NCBI GenBank assembly: GCA_050015935.1
Contig: JBEKAL010000264.1
Span: forward strand, 1 to 5,165
DNA length: 5,165 nt
Source: Roseiarcus sp050015935
GTDB taxonomy: Bacteria > Pseudomonadota > Alphaproteobacteria > Rhizobiales > Beijerinckiaceae
Reading direction: 5' to 3'
The notes beneath the pieces were generated by a model. It saw nothing but the letters and a program-made list of their open reading frames with translations, searched no databases and was not told the origin of the DNA. The position numbers were made by a program, and so were the translations under genes. Position 1 is the stretch's first letter, and every line of letters starts with the position of its first letter. Shown one piece after another: positions 1 through 4,983 of the stretch.

Positions 1-2
1 TG

Positions 3-107
3 CTCTTCCACAGGCTCGCTCAGCAGGCCGTCGCCGTCGGACCGGCCACGTACGCCACCATCGTCGGAAACGTTGAAGACACCAGCCCGCTCGCCTCACT
101 GGAGTGA
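3..107 (+). CDS. 3' end of an unrecognised upstream gene (partial)
   Basis: This frame enters from the left edge and stops at TGA 105-107. It encodes 34 visible residues ending in NVEDTSPLASLE. The coding signal is the third codon position, which is G or C in nearly all codons, as in the hemN gene of this window; the other two + frames lack this bias. The stop shares its last base with the ATG of the next gene (TGATG), a common sign of translational coupling. I do not recognise the protein from so short a tail and assign no function. It could be a long gene mostly outside the window. If so, the antitoxin-toxin pair that follows may be partly co-transcribed with it. Confidence 0.5.
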   Translation, partial: LFHRLAQQAVAVGPATYATIVGNVEDTSPLASLE

Positions 108-322
108 TGGGGATACCCTATCTGCGCAAAATCGGCGACTCCCTCGGCGTTGTCTTGCCCAAGGAGGCGATCGCGCGCCTGAACGTCGGCGACGGCGACC
201 GGCTGGTTCTTATCGAGGCGCCGGAAGGCGGGCGCCGGCTGACCGCGTTCGAGACCAAGATGGTCAAGGCGGAAGATATCGTTCGTCGCTACTCCAATAC
301 GTTGCGTGCGCTCGCGAAGTGA
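107..322 (+). CDS. AbrB/MazE/SpoVT-type antitoxin, partner of Doc toxin
   Basis: The gene encodes a 71-residue protein with the swapped-hairpin AbrB fold. The N-terminal core LRKIGDSLGVVLPKEAIARL (residues 6-25) followed by NVGDGDRLVLIEAP (26-39) is the typical signature of antitoxins that bind operator DNA as dimers. Residues 50-71, ending RRYSNTLRALAK, match the short helical tail that in this group contacts and neutralises the toxin. ATG 107 is chosen because it overlaps the upstream stop and lies just ahead of the conserved core; GTG 104 is possible and adds one residue. GGAG at 101-104 is only two bases from ATG 107, too close for a normal ribosome site, so re-initiation after the upstream gene is likely. 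The stop TGA 320-322 overlaps the toxin GTG (319-321), giving tight coupling. In the family, the antitoxin or the antitoxin-toxin complex represses its own operon. No operator was identified here. Confidence 0.88.
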   Translation: MGIPYLRKIGDSLGVVLPKEAIARLNVGDGDRLVLIEAPEGGRRLTAFETKMVKAEDIVRRYSNTLRALAK

Positions 323-672
323 AGGAGCCGGTTGGGGTCGAAGCGCGCGAGGCGGTGATCTTACATGATCGTCTACTCGCGCTGCACGGCGGCGCCGCCG
401 GCTTGCGCGATTTGGCGCTTCTCGAATCGGCGCTCGCCCGCCCCCGCCGTCGAATGGCCGACGCCGAGAAATCGCGGATCGTCGAGTTCGCCGCCGCCTA
501 TACGGCCGGCGTGGTGGGCAATCATCCATTCGTCGATGGCAACAAGCGGACGGGCTTCGTCATCGGCGCCCTTTTTCTCGAATTGAACGGCTATCAATTC
601 GCCGCGAGCGAGAAAGACGCGACCGAAGCCGTACTTGCGCTCGCTGCTGGAAACTTGGACGAGGACGGCTAG
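319..672 (+). CDS. doc: Doc-family (Fic fold) toxin, C-terminus cut by amber codon
   Basis: Toxin of a type II module; the well-studied P1 Doc phosphorylates EF-Tu and so stops translation. The 117-residue product has the family motif HPFVDGNKRTG at residues 69-79, with the catalytic histidine, the nucleotide-binding GN and the KR pair intact. Upstream are the typical RDLALLESALARP (30-42) and the FAAAYTAGVVGN helix (57-68). The GTG start at 319 overlaps the antitoxin stop, and no separate ribosome site is visible, so translation is probably coupled. The end is odd. After ...LAAGNLDEDG comes TAG (670-672), and the same frame continues as AAFLAANAQPSAEA to TGA 715-717, which is how Doc proteins usually end. 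The intact protein would be about 132 residues, against 126 for P1 Doc. Either this is a late nonsense mutation that may weaken the toxin, or a sequencing error. The catalytic core is complete, so activity cannot be excluded. Confidence 0.85.
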   Translation: MKEPVGVEAREAVILHDRLLALHGGAAGLRDLALLESALARPRRRMADAEKSRIVEFAAAYTAGVVGNHPFVDGNKRTGFVIGALFLELNGYQFAASEKDATEAVLALAAGNLDEDG

Positions 673-690
673 GCCGCGTTCCTCGCGGCC
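672..690. repeat. Perfect inverted repeat at the doc stop codon
   Basis: Two perfect 7-base arms, GGCCGCG (672-678) and CGCGGCC (684-690), enclose the loop TTCCT. The first arm begins with the last base of the TAG that ends doc. It lies in the short space between the convergent doc and hemN genes, where a terminator would be expected. No T-run follows on either strand, so it does not qualify as a classical intrinsic terminator. It also falls inside the relic codons of the longer doc frame, so it may be chance in very GC-rich DNA. Confidence 0.4.
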
Positions 691-737
691 AACGCGCAGC
701 CGTCCGCCGAGGCTTGAGGCTCGGACTCCCTTCGCCC

Positions 738-2099
738 CTAAACCGCCCGCGAATGCCGCGGCCTGTCCGCGTCCTGCGTCAGATAGGCGTCGAACAAAGC
801 CGCGACCGAGCGCACGAACGGGCGGCCCTTTTCGCTCACTTCGATGCGGCGCCCGTCCCAATGCGCCAAGCCGTCGGCCTCGAAGCGCGAAAGGCCTTCG
901 AGGCAGGCGACGAGCGGCGTCGGATCGGCGCCGTGCGCTTCGGCGATGCCAACGAGATCGACTTCGAGATCGCACATCAGCCGCTCGATCACGTCGCGGC
1001 GCAATCGGTCGTCGTTCGTGAGCGCGACGCCGCGCACGGCGGCCAGGCCTCCCGCTGCGATCAGCTTGGCGTAGGCGGGCGCGGTCGGCGCGTTCTGCAC
1101 ATAGCCGTCGGGCAGCGAGCCGATCGCGCTGGCGCCGAAGCCGATCAGCGCCGGCGCCGCGTCGGTCGTATAGCCCTGGAAGCCGCGCCTGAGGCGGCGC
1201 GAAGCCGCGGCCGCGGCCATCGCGTCCCCTGGGCGCGCGTAATGGTCGAGCCCGACCGGGATGTAGCCGCCCTCCTCGACGAGCGCGTCGTGGATCGCGC
1301 GCTGCTGCGCGAAGCGCTCGGCGGGCCTCGGCAGGCTCTCCTCGGGGATCAGCGCCTGGTGCTTCTTCATCCACGGCACATGTGCGTAGCCGAACACGGC
1401 GACGCGGTCGGCGGCAAGATCGAGCGTGCGCCGCGCGGTGCGCGCGACGCTCTCCTCGGTCTGCAACGGCAGGCCGTAGATGAGGTCGAGATTGAGCGAG
1501 CCGACGCCGAGGCCGCGCGCCTTGCGCGCGCAGTCTTCCGTCTGCTCGTAGGATTGCCGGCGCCCGATCGCCTCCTGCACCGCCGGCTCCAGGTCCTGCA
1601 CGCCGAGGCTGACGCGGGTGACGCCCATTTCGCTTAGCGCCTCGAGCCGGTCCTCGGGGAGGCTGGTCGGATCGAGCTCGATGGCGATTTCAGCGTCCGG
1701 CGAGACCGCGAACGAATCGCGGATGCGCGCCATGATCGCGCTCAGGCGATCGCCGGGAAGGCTGGTCGGCGTGCCGCCGCCCCAATGGACGTGCGAAACC
1801 TTCGCTCTACGGCCGATGAGGCCGGCGACCCCCTGGATCTCGCGCTCCAGCAGCGCCGCATAGGCGCGCCGCGAGGAATCGAGCCGCACCACCGTGGCGT
1901 TGCAGCCGCAATAACGGCACAGCCGGTCGCAGAACGGCACGTGCAGATAGAGCGAAAGCGGCGCAGCCGGCGAAAGCGCGCCGAGCCACTCGGCGTAGGT
2001 CCGCGCGCCGATCGCGGGCGAGAAATGCGGCGCGGTGGGATAGCTGGTGTAGCGCGGCACGCGCCCGTCGTAGCGCGCGACGAGTTCGGCGTCGGTCAT
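738..2099 (-). CDS. hemN: Oxygen-independent coproporphyrinogen III oxidase (dehydrogenase)
   Basis: Radical-SAM enzyme of heme biosynthesis. In the cytoplasm it oxidatively decarboxylates coproporphyrinogen III to protoporphyrinogen IX without O2. The 453-residue length is close to the 457 of E. coli HemN. Cluster cysteines C57, C61 and C64 sit in HVPFCDRLCRYCGCN, including the extra C66 typical of HemN. WGGGTPTSL (106-114), IELDPTSLPEDRL (140-152), IYGLPLQTEES (207-217), FGYAHVPWMKKHQ (236-248), GLDHYARPGD (283-292), RGFQGYTT (305-312) and GFGASAIG (320-327) follow in family order, and the C-terminal HemN domain is complete to the end. The start is MTDAELVARYDGRVPRYTSYPT; AGGGGA at 2105-2110, five bases upstream, supports it. 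An in-frame ATG at 2151-2153 would put the FNR-like site inside the gene and is disfavoured. The gene converges with doc and has no operon partner here. Separate HemN and HemW families exist; the CGC motif and the VPRYTSYPTA start point to true HemN. Confidence 0.96.
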   Translation of the reverse strand: MTDAELVARYDGRVPRYTSYPTAPHFSPAIGARTYAEWLGALSPAAPLSLYLHVPFCDRLCRYCGCNATVVRLDSSRRAYAALLEREIQGVAGLIGRRAKVSHVHWGGGTPTSLPGDRLSAIMARIRDSFAVSPDAEIAIELDPTSLPEDRLEALSEMGVTRVSLGVQDLEPAVQEAIGRRQSYEQTEDCARKARGLGVGSLNLDLIYGLPLQTEESVARTARRTLDLAADRVAVFGYAHVPWMKKHQALIPEESLPRPAERFAQQRAIHDALVEEGGYIPVGLDHYARPGDAMAAAAASRRLRRGFQGYTTDAAPALIGFGASAIGSLPDGYVQNAPTAPAYAKLIAAGGLAAVRGVALTNDDRLRRDVIERLMCDLEVDLVGIAEAHGADPTPLVACLEGLSRFEADGLAHWDGRRIEVSEKGRPFVRSVAALFDAYLTQDADRPRHSRAV

Positions 2100-2104
2100 C
2101 GCGT

Positions 2105-2110
2105 TCCCCT
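2105..2110 (-). promoter_or_regulatory. Ribosome binding site of hemN
   Basis: Read on the - strand this is AGGGGA, five bases before the ATG at 2099. It decides between the MTDAEL start and the in-frame ATG 54 bases upstream, and it argues against a leaderless hemN transcript. Confidence 0.7.
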
Positions 2111-2133
2111 GCCCGCGCGCGGCGGGCGCGACG

Positions 2134-2147
2134 TTGATCTTACTCAA
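2134..2147 (-). promoter_or_regulatory. FNR/FixK/Anr-type binding site upstream of hemN
   Basis: The - strand reads TTGAGTAAGATCAA, a perfect TTGA-N6-TCAA dyad. It differs at one position from the FNR consensus TTGAT-N4-ATCAA. Sites of this kind control hemN in response to low oxygen in several proteobacteria. The site ends 34 bases before the ATG at 2099. If it acted as a class II activator site centred at -41.5, transcription would start almost exactly on the ATG, which conflicts with the clear ribosome site. The bases between box and ATG are almost entirely G/C, with no -10-like element. The real start may be elsewhere, or the site may act differently, for example by repression. The motif itself is convincing; its effect is not shown. 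Confidence 0.62.
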
Positions 2148-2477
2148 TCCCATGAGACAGCATAGCAAATTCGCCGCGCGGGTTCACGGTTCTTTTGCGA
2201 GGGGCGCGGCGCGGGAGGCGGGATTCGCTTCGCGGCGCGTGGGGCCTGGAGCGGCGCAGCGCGCGGCGGCGGAGGCGATGGCCGAACCGACCGAGGGCGG
2301 CGCCGTTTTCGGGCGCGATGGCCTGTTCTCAAGGGCTTGCGTGACGATTTTCCGCCGCCTCGCCGCGCGGCGCAGGCCTCGCTCGCCAGCCGACGCCGCC
2401 CCATTAAGGGGGGGTGAGTGGAGCGGCGCCGGAACCCCGAAGAGCGGACGGGCGGGGTGAATTGGGGAATTCGTATC
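2148..2477. other. Long GC-rich intergenic region, no supported gene
   Basis: This is most of the gap between the divergent hemN and the metallopeptidase gene. It is very GC-rich, so long open frames occur on both strands by lack of stops. None has a ribosome site, a recognisable domain or consistent codon bias, and their products are Arg/Ala/Pro-rich. Small symmetries occur: CCCC-ATTAA-GGGG at 2399-2411 and a GGGGA/TCCCC pair (2464-2468 with 2481-2485) around a 12-base loop. Upstream of the FNR-like site the - strand carries TATGCT (2159-2164), a weak -10 candidate. I see no RNA gene, insertion sequence or tRNA. The size suggests a dispersed non-coding element or gene remnant, but this cannot be decided from the sequence alone. 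Confidence 0.45.
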
Positions 2478-2522
2478 CTGTCCCCGAAATCCCCCCTGTC
2501 CCCGTAATCCCCCCGTAATCCC
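2478..2522. repeat. 18-bp tandem repeat, G-quadruplex motif on - strand
   Basis: Two adjacent 18-base units, CTGTCCCCGAAATCCCCC (2478-2495) and CTGTCCCCGTAATCCCCC (2496-2513), differ at one base. They are followed by a partial third copy, CGTAATCCC (2514-2522). On the - strand this gives four G-tracts of 6, 4, 6 and 4 with loops of 5, 3 and 5 bases (2482-2514), a full four-tract G-quadruplex pattern. It ends 53 bases before the ATG of the metallopeptidase gene, where its promoter should lie, and the G-rich strand is the template strand of that gene. It could affect expression or replication, or be a remnant of a dispersed palindromic repeat. Confidence 0.75.
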
Positions 2523-2575
2523 ATCATCCGTCAAAACGCTCGCCAACCCACCCCATCTTGTGCGAAGATTCGACC

Positions 2576-3775
2576 ATGCCAAAAGTGCACCACGAAATAT
2601 TGCATTGGGGACGGGAAACCGCAGGGCTATCGGCCGCCGAAGCCGTAGACAAGCTTGGGATTGGCGATGCCCGTGGGATTTCCGCCATCGATCGGCTCGC
2701 GGCGCTTGAAGCGGGTAAAGTCGAGCCTAGCCGGACACTTCTGTTGAAAATGGCGCAACTTTACAGGCGTCCTCTCGTAACGTTTTACATGAGCGAGCGG
2801 CCGCGCAAGGGGGATAGGGGCGAGGATTTTCGCAACGTTCCCGATCGTCATACCGATTCGGAGGCGCTGGTCGACGCGTTGGTTCGCGATATTCGCGCGC
2901 GGCAACGCATGGTTCGCGATGTTCTCGGCGATGACGAGGACACTCGGCCCCTTCCGTTCATCGGTTCGATGAGAATGGGACGCGGCGTTGGCGCGGTTCT
3001 CGCGTCAATCCGACAGGTGCTTCGTGTCGATCTGTCTGAATTTCGAGCTCAATCCTCGCCTGAGAGCGGTTTCGCGCTTCTGCGCTCACGGGTCGAAGCC
3101 GCCGGCATTTTCGTTCTCCTGATAGGAAATCTCGGCAGCTACCGTACTGCAATTGAGGTTGAAGCGTTTCGTGGTTTCGCCCTCGCGGACGATATTGCTC
3201 CTTTCGTCGTTCTCAACGATCAAGACGCGAAAACCGCGTGGTCGTTCACGTTGATCCACGAGCTTGCTCATCTCTGGCTTGGCACGACGGGCATAAGCGG
3301 AGCATTCGCGGACACGCAAATCGAAAAGTTTTGCAATGATGTTGCGGGAGGCTTTTTGTTGCCTGCCCACGAACTTCCGCTCCTGCGGGTCGATAGCGCG
3401 ACCGATCTAGCGACGACGGCACAACGAATTGGCGCGTTCGCGGAAGAGCGGCACTTGAGCAATTCTATGATCGCATACAGTCTCCTACGGGCGGGATTCA
3501 TCACTGAGGACTCGTGGCGCGCGCTAGCGAGCCAGTTTAGGGCGCAATGGCGCAAGAGCCGGGACGCTCAACGCGAACGCCAAAGAGACGGCGACGGGCC
3601 GAGCTATTACGTCGTCCGGCGTCACCGATTGGGAAGAGCTCTGTTGCATTTCGTATCGCGTAGCATGGCCGCAGGTGCGCTAACCCCTACGAAGGCCGGT
3701 CAAGTCCTGGGTGTAAAGCCGCGAAGCGTTGCGCCGTTGCTGGCCGTCACCGGCCTTTCTAGTCAGCCGGTGTAG
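2576..3775 (+). CDS. HTH + ImmA/IrrE-family metallopeptidase-like protein, probable antitoxin/regulator
   Basis: The gene encodes 399 residues. An Xre-like helix-turn-helix region covers about 10-75 (AGLSAAEAVDKLGI, then LAALEAGKVEPSRTLLLKMAQ). A linker follows, and then an ImmA/IrrE (DUF955, COG2856) domain at about 165-305. It carries the zinc motif HELAH (228-232) with glutamate E229 and the downstream E250 in IEKFCNDVAGGFLLP, the expected third metal ligand, so all catalytic parts are present. The C-terminal 345-390 (YYVVRRHRLGRALL, then LTPTKAGQVLGVKPRSVAPLL) looks like a second small helical DNA-binding element. ATG 2576 is preferred over the in-frame TTG at 2558; only a weak GAAG (2565-2568) precedes it. 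The gene is seven bases upstream of a DUF4411 PIN-like gene, implying one transcript. Relatives cleave phage or stress repressors, such as ImmA on ImmR and IrrE on DdrO. The HTH on the same chain suggests autoregulation. The target is unknown, and the antitoxin role is inferred from gene order. Confidence 0.88.
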   Translation: MPKVHHEILHWGRETAGLSAAEAVDKLGIGDARGISAIDRLAALEAGKVEPSRTLLLKMAQLYRRPLVTFYMSERPRKGDRGEDFRNVPDRHTDSEALVDALVRDIRARQRMVRDVLGDDEDTRPLPFIGSMRMGRGVGAVLASIRQVLRVDLSEFRAQSSPESGFALLRSRVEAAGIFVLLIGNLGSYRTAIEVEAFRGFALADDIAPFVVLNDQDAKTAWSFTLIHELAHLWLGTTGISGAFADTQIEKFCNDVAGGFLLPAHELPLLRVDSATDLATTAQRIGAFAEERHLSNSMIAYSLLRAGFITEDSWRALASQFRAQWRKSRDAQRERQRDGDGPSYYVVRRHRLGRALLHFVSRSMAAGALTPTKAGQVLGVKPRSVAPLLAVTGLSSQPV

Positions 3776-3782
3776 GCTCGCT

Positions 3783-4295
3783 ATGCTCCATCTCCTTGAT
3801 GCCAACGTCCTCATTACCGCGCACAGCTCCTATTATCCGGTCGATGCCGTTCCTGAGTTCTGGACGTGGTTGGTTCACAAAGGCCAATGTGGCGATCTCA
3901 AGATGCCGCTCGAAAACTACGAAGAAGTCAAAGACGGCAGCACGGATGCGGAAAAAGATTTGCTCTTCGGCTGGATTAAAGATGATGGGGTCAAGGCGGC
4001 GCTGCTGTTGGACGAACAAGTCGACCAAGCCCTCGTAGCTCGTGTAGTCAGTGAGGGGTATGCGCCGGATTTAACTGATGACGAGGTTGTGCAGCTCGGT
4101 CGCGATCCGTTCCTTATTGCATATGGCTTAGCGTCGCCCGCCACCCGATGCGTTGTGACGACTGAGGTCTCGGCTCCAAGTAAGCGACGGCAGAATCGAA
4201 AAATCCCGGATGTTTGCGGCACAATGGGAGTCCTATGCTGCAACACCTTCGCGATGCTGAAAACGCTCGGATTCACGACCGCATGGAGCGCATAG
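3783..4295 (+). CDS. DUF4411 PIN-like protein, probable toxin RNase
   Basis: The gene encodes 170 residues. It opens with MLHLLDANVLITAHSSYY, the PIN-type first strand with acidic D6. Other conserved acids fall where a PIN-like metal site needs them: E47/E48 in NYEEVKDG, D108 in RDPFLIAYG, E128 in VVTTE, and D143 in KIPDVCG. The spacing and the phrases FLIAYGLASP and KIPDVC match the DUF4411 group of the PIN superfamily, many of whose members are Mg-dependent RNases acting as toxins. The start ATG 3783 is seven bases after the upstream stop; AGG (3774-3776) inside that stop region is a weak ribosome site, so coupling to the metallopeptidase gene is likely. An upstream in-frame start would overlap the neighbour and add an unrelated N-terminus. 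Base composition is less GC-rich than hemN, as for its partner. The family assignment is fairly sure. RNase activity and toxicity are inferred. Confidence 0.85.
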   Translation: MLHLLDANVLITAHSSYYPVDAVPEFWTWLVHKGQCGDLKMPLENYEEVKDGSTDAEKDLLFGWIKDDGVKAALLLDEQVDQALVARVVSEGYAPDLTDDEVVQLGRDPFLIAYGLASPATRCVVTTEVSAPSKRRQNRKIPDVCGTMGVLCCNTFAMLKTLGFTTAWSA

Positions 4296-4335
4296 GCTCC
4301 ATTCCGTCAAATCAGGCCCGCGGGCGAACCGCGTT

Positions 4336-4581
4336 CTATCGGCCGCCTCGGCCTTTGGCGTTGTGGCCGCGCCAATCCGGCATGATGCTGACCGCTCGGC
4401 CGCCGCAGCGCGTGCATACGAAGCGGCGGCGCTCGGCGAGCGACGGGAAGCGCGCTCGATCGTCAACGCCGGCCGCCGCGAAGGTGACGACGGCCGAGCG
4501 AAGGCAAGAGGCGTGCGCGCACGTCAACCGGAAGGCGCTTGCGCCCATAGATTTCAGGCGCGCGATTGTCGGCAGCGACAT
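4336..4581 (-). CDS. Small four-cysteine (zinc-ribbon-like) hypothetical protein
   Basis: The 81-residue protein has two cysteine pairs, C21/C26 (LTCAHASC) and C56/C59 (FVCTRCGG), spaced as a zinc ribbon. Between them is a helical stretch (ERRRF before the second pair). The N-terminus IARLKSMGASAFRLTC resembles a recurrent group of uncharacterised small proteins of alphaproteobacteria, from memory and without a search. ATG 4581 has GAAGA (4588-4592) six bases upstream. The gene lies 34 bases after the stop of the next - strand gene, so the two are probably one operon, and it converges on the DUF4411 gene 40 bases away with no clear terminator between them. The overlapping + strand frames have Arg/Ala-rich, domainless products and are not favoured. 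Function unknown; a DNA- or RNA-binding accessory role is only a guess. Confidence 0.65.
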   Translation of the reverse strand: MSLPTIARLKSMGASAFRLTCAHASCLRSAVVTFAAAGVDDRARFPSLAERRRFVCTRCGGRAVSIMPDWRGHNAKGRGGR

Positions 4582-4615
4582 GGGTCATCTTCGCGTTTGG
4601 CGTGCCTTGGCGCTC

Positions 4616-4951
4616 CTAGCCCATCCAGGATTGGCCGCCGCCCGGCGAACGCGATCTAATCACGCCAATGCTAGGCCTGTCGCGTCTCCGGCCGCAATGC
4701 GGACATACGTGCGCTTTTTCCGCTTCGCGCCAAAGCATGACGTTCGGTGGAAACTCGCAGTCGCACAGCCTTAAGCCAAGTTCCTTCGCGAGCTTGGCAT
4801 CAGCCCTCTTCATCGAGCCTTCGGCTTCGTGGAGTCTCTCCTCAACCTCCTCACGCTGCTTGCCGTGCGGAAGCGCGTCCTTGGCGGCGGTTAAGAGGCT
4901 TATTGTCGCCTTCGCGGCGTCGACCCAACCTTTGATGTCGGTGTAATCCAT
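4616..4951 (-). CDS. Hypothetical protein with helical N-terminus and CxC/CxxC cysteine site
   Basis: The gene encodes 111 residues. Residues 1-60 are strongly helical and charged (DYTDIKGWVDAAKATISLL, then REEVEERLHEAEGSMKRADAKLAKEL) and may form a coiled coil. A cysteine site follows: C63 and C65 in LCDCEFPP, then C83 and C86 in HVCPHCGRR, likely binding one zinc. The last 20 residues look disordered. GGTGA at 4956-4960, four bases before ATG 4951, is a reasonable ribosome site. It is the first gene of a probable two-gene - strand operon with the 81-residue protein. Similar short proteins with LCDC-FPP-IMLW and a terminal CPxCG occur as uncharacterised proteins in proteobacterial genomes, as I recall. 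No function is assigned. The composition is intermediate between hemN and the metallopeptidase gene. Confidence 0.75.
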   Translation of the reverse strand: MDYTDIKGWVDAAKATISLLTAAKDALPHGKQREEVEERLHEAEGSMKRADAKLAKELGLRLCDCEFPPNVMLWREAEKAHVCPHCGRRRDRPSIGVIRSRSPGGGQSWMG

Positions 4952-4971
4952 TTCATCACCAAAATCGGTTT

Positions 4972-4983
4972 GATTAAGTAATC
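4972..4983. promoter_or_regulatory. AT-rich palindrome upstream of the two-gene - strand operon
   Basis: GATTAAGTAATC is a 5-2-5 inverted repeat (GATTA, AG, TAATC) in an otherwise GC-rich region. It lies 20 bases before the ATG at 4951 and just upstream of its GGTGA ribosome site. Its place and AT content would suit an operator or the -10 region of the operon promoter. No matching second copy was noticed, so the assignment is tentative. Confidence 0.3.

Noticed and set aside
73..318. N-terminal extension of the doc frame back to an ATG at 73
   Set aside because: The extra 82 codons lie over the antitoxin in another frame and give an Arg-rich, domainless sequence. The Doc family starts near the GTG at 319.
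714..1637. Long + strand open frame of about 307 codons, and a - strand frame at 373-1374
   Set aside because: Both are shadows. The first is antisense to hemN; the second runs out of frame through hemN and antisense to doc. The products are Arg/Ala-rich with no domains, while hemN and doc have clear motifs.
2151..2153. Upstream in-frame ATG as the hemN start
   Set aside because: It would add 18 non-conserved residues, include the FNR-like site in the coding region, and ignore the good ribosome site before 2099.
2478..2522. CRISPR-like array
   Set aside because: The units are directly adjacent with no spacers and there are only two and a half copies, so it is a simple tandem repeat.
2134..2582. 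Open frames on both strands in the hemN-metallopeptidase gap
   Set aside because: They lack ribosome sites and recognisable sequence, overlap each other, and are expected in DNA this rich in G+C. One would also run over the tandem repeat and the FNR-like site.
4296..4335. Terminator between the convergent DUF4411 and 81-residue protein genes
   Set aside because: Only the palindrome GCCCGCGGGC (4316-4325) is present, with no loop and no T-run.
4214..4774. + strand frame of 186 codons overlapping the end of the DUF4411 gene
   Set aside because: Its product is Arg/Ala-rich without motifs, and it covers two - strand genes with cysteine motifs and ribosome sites.
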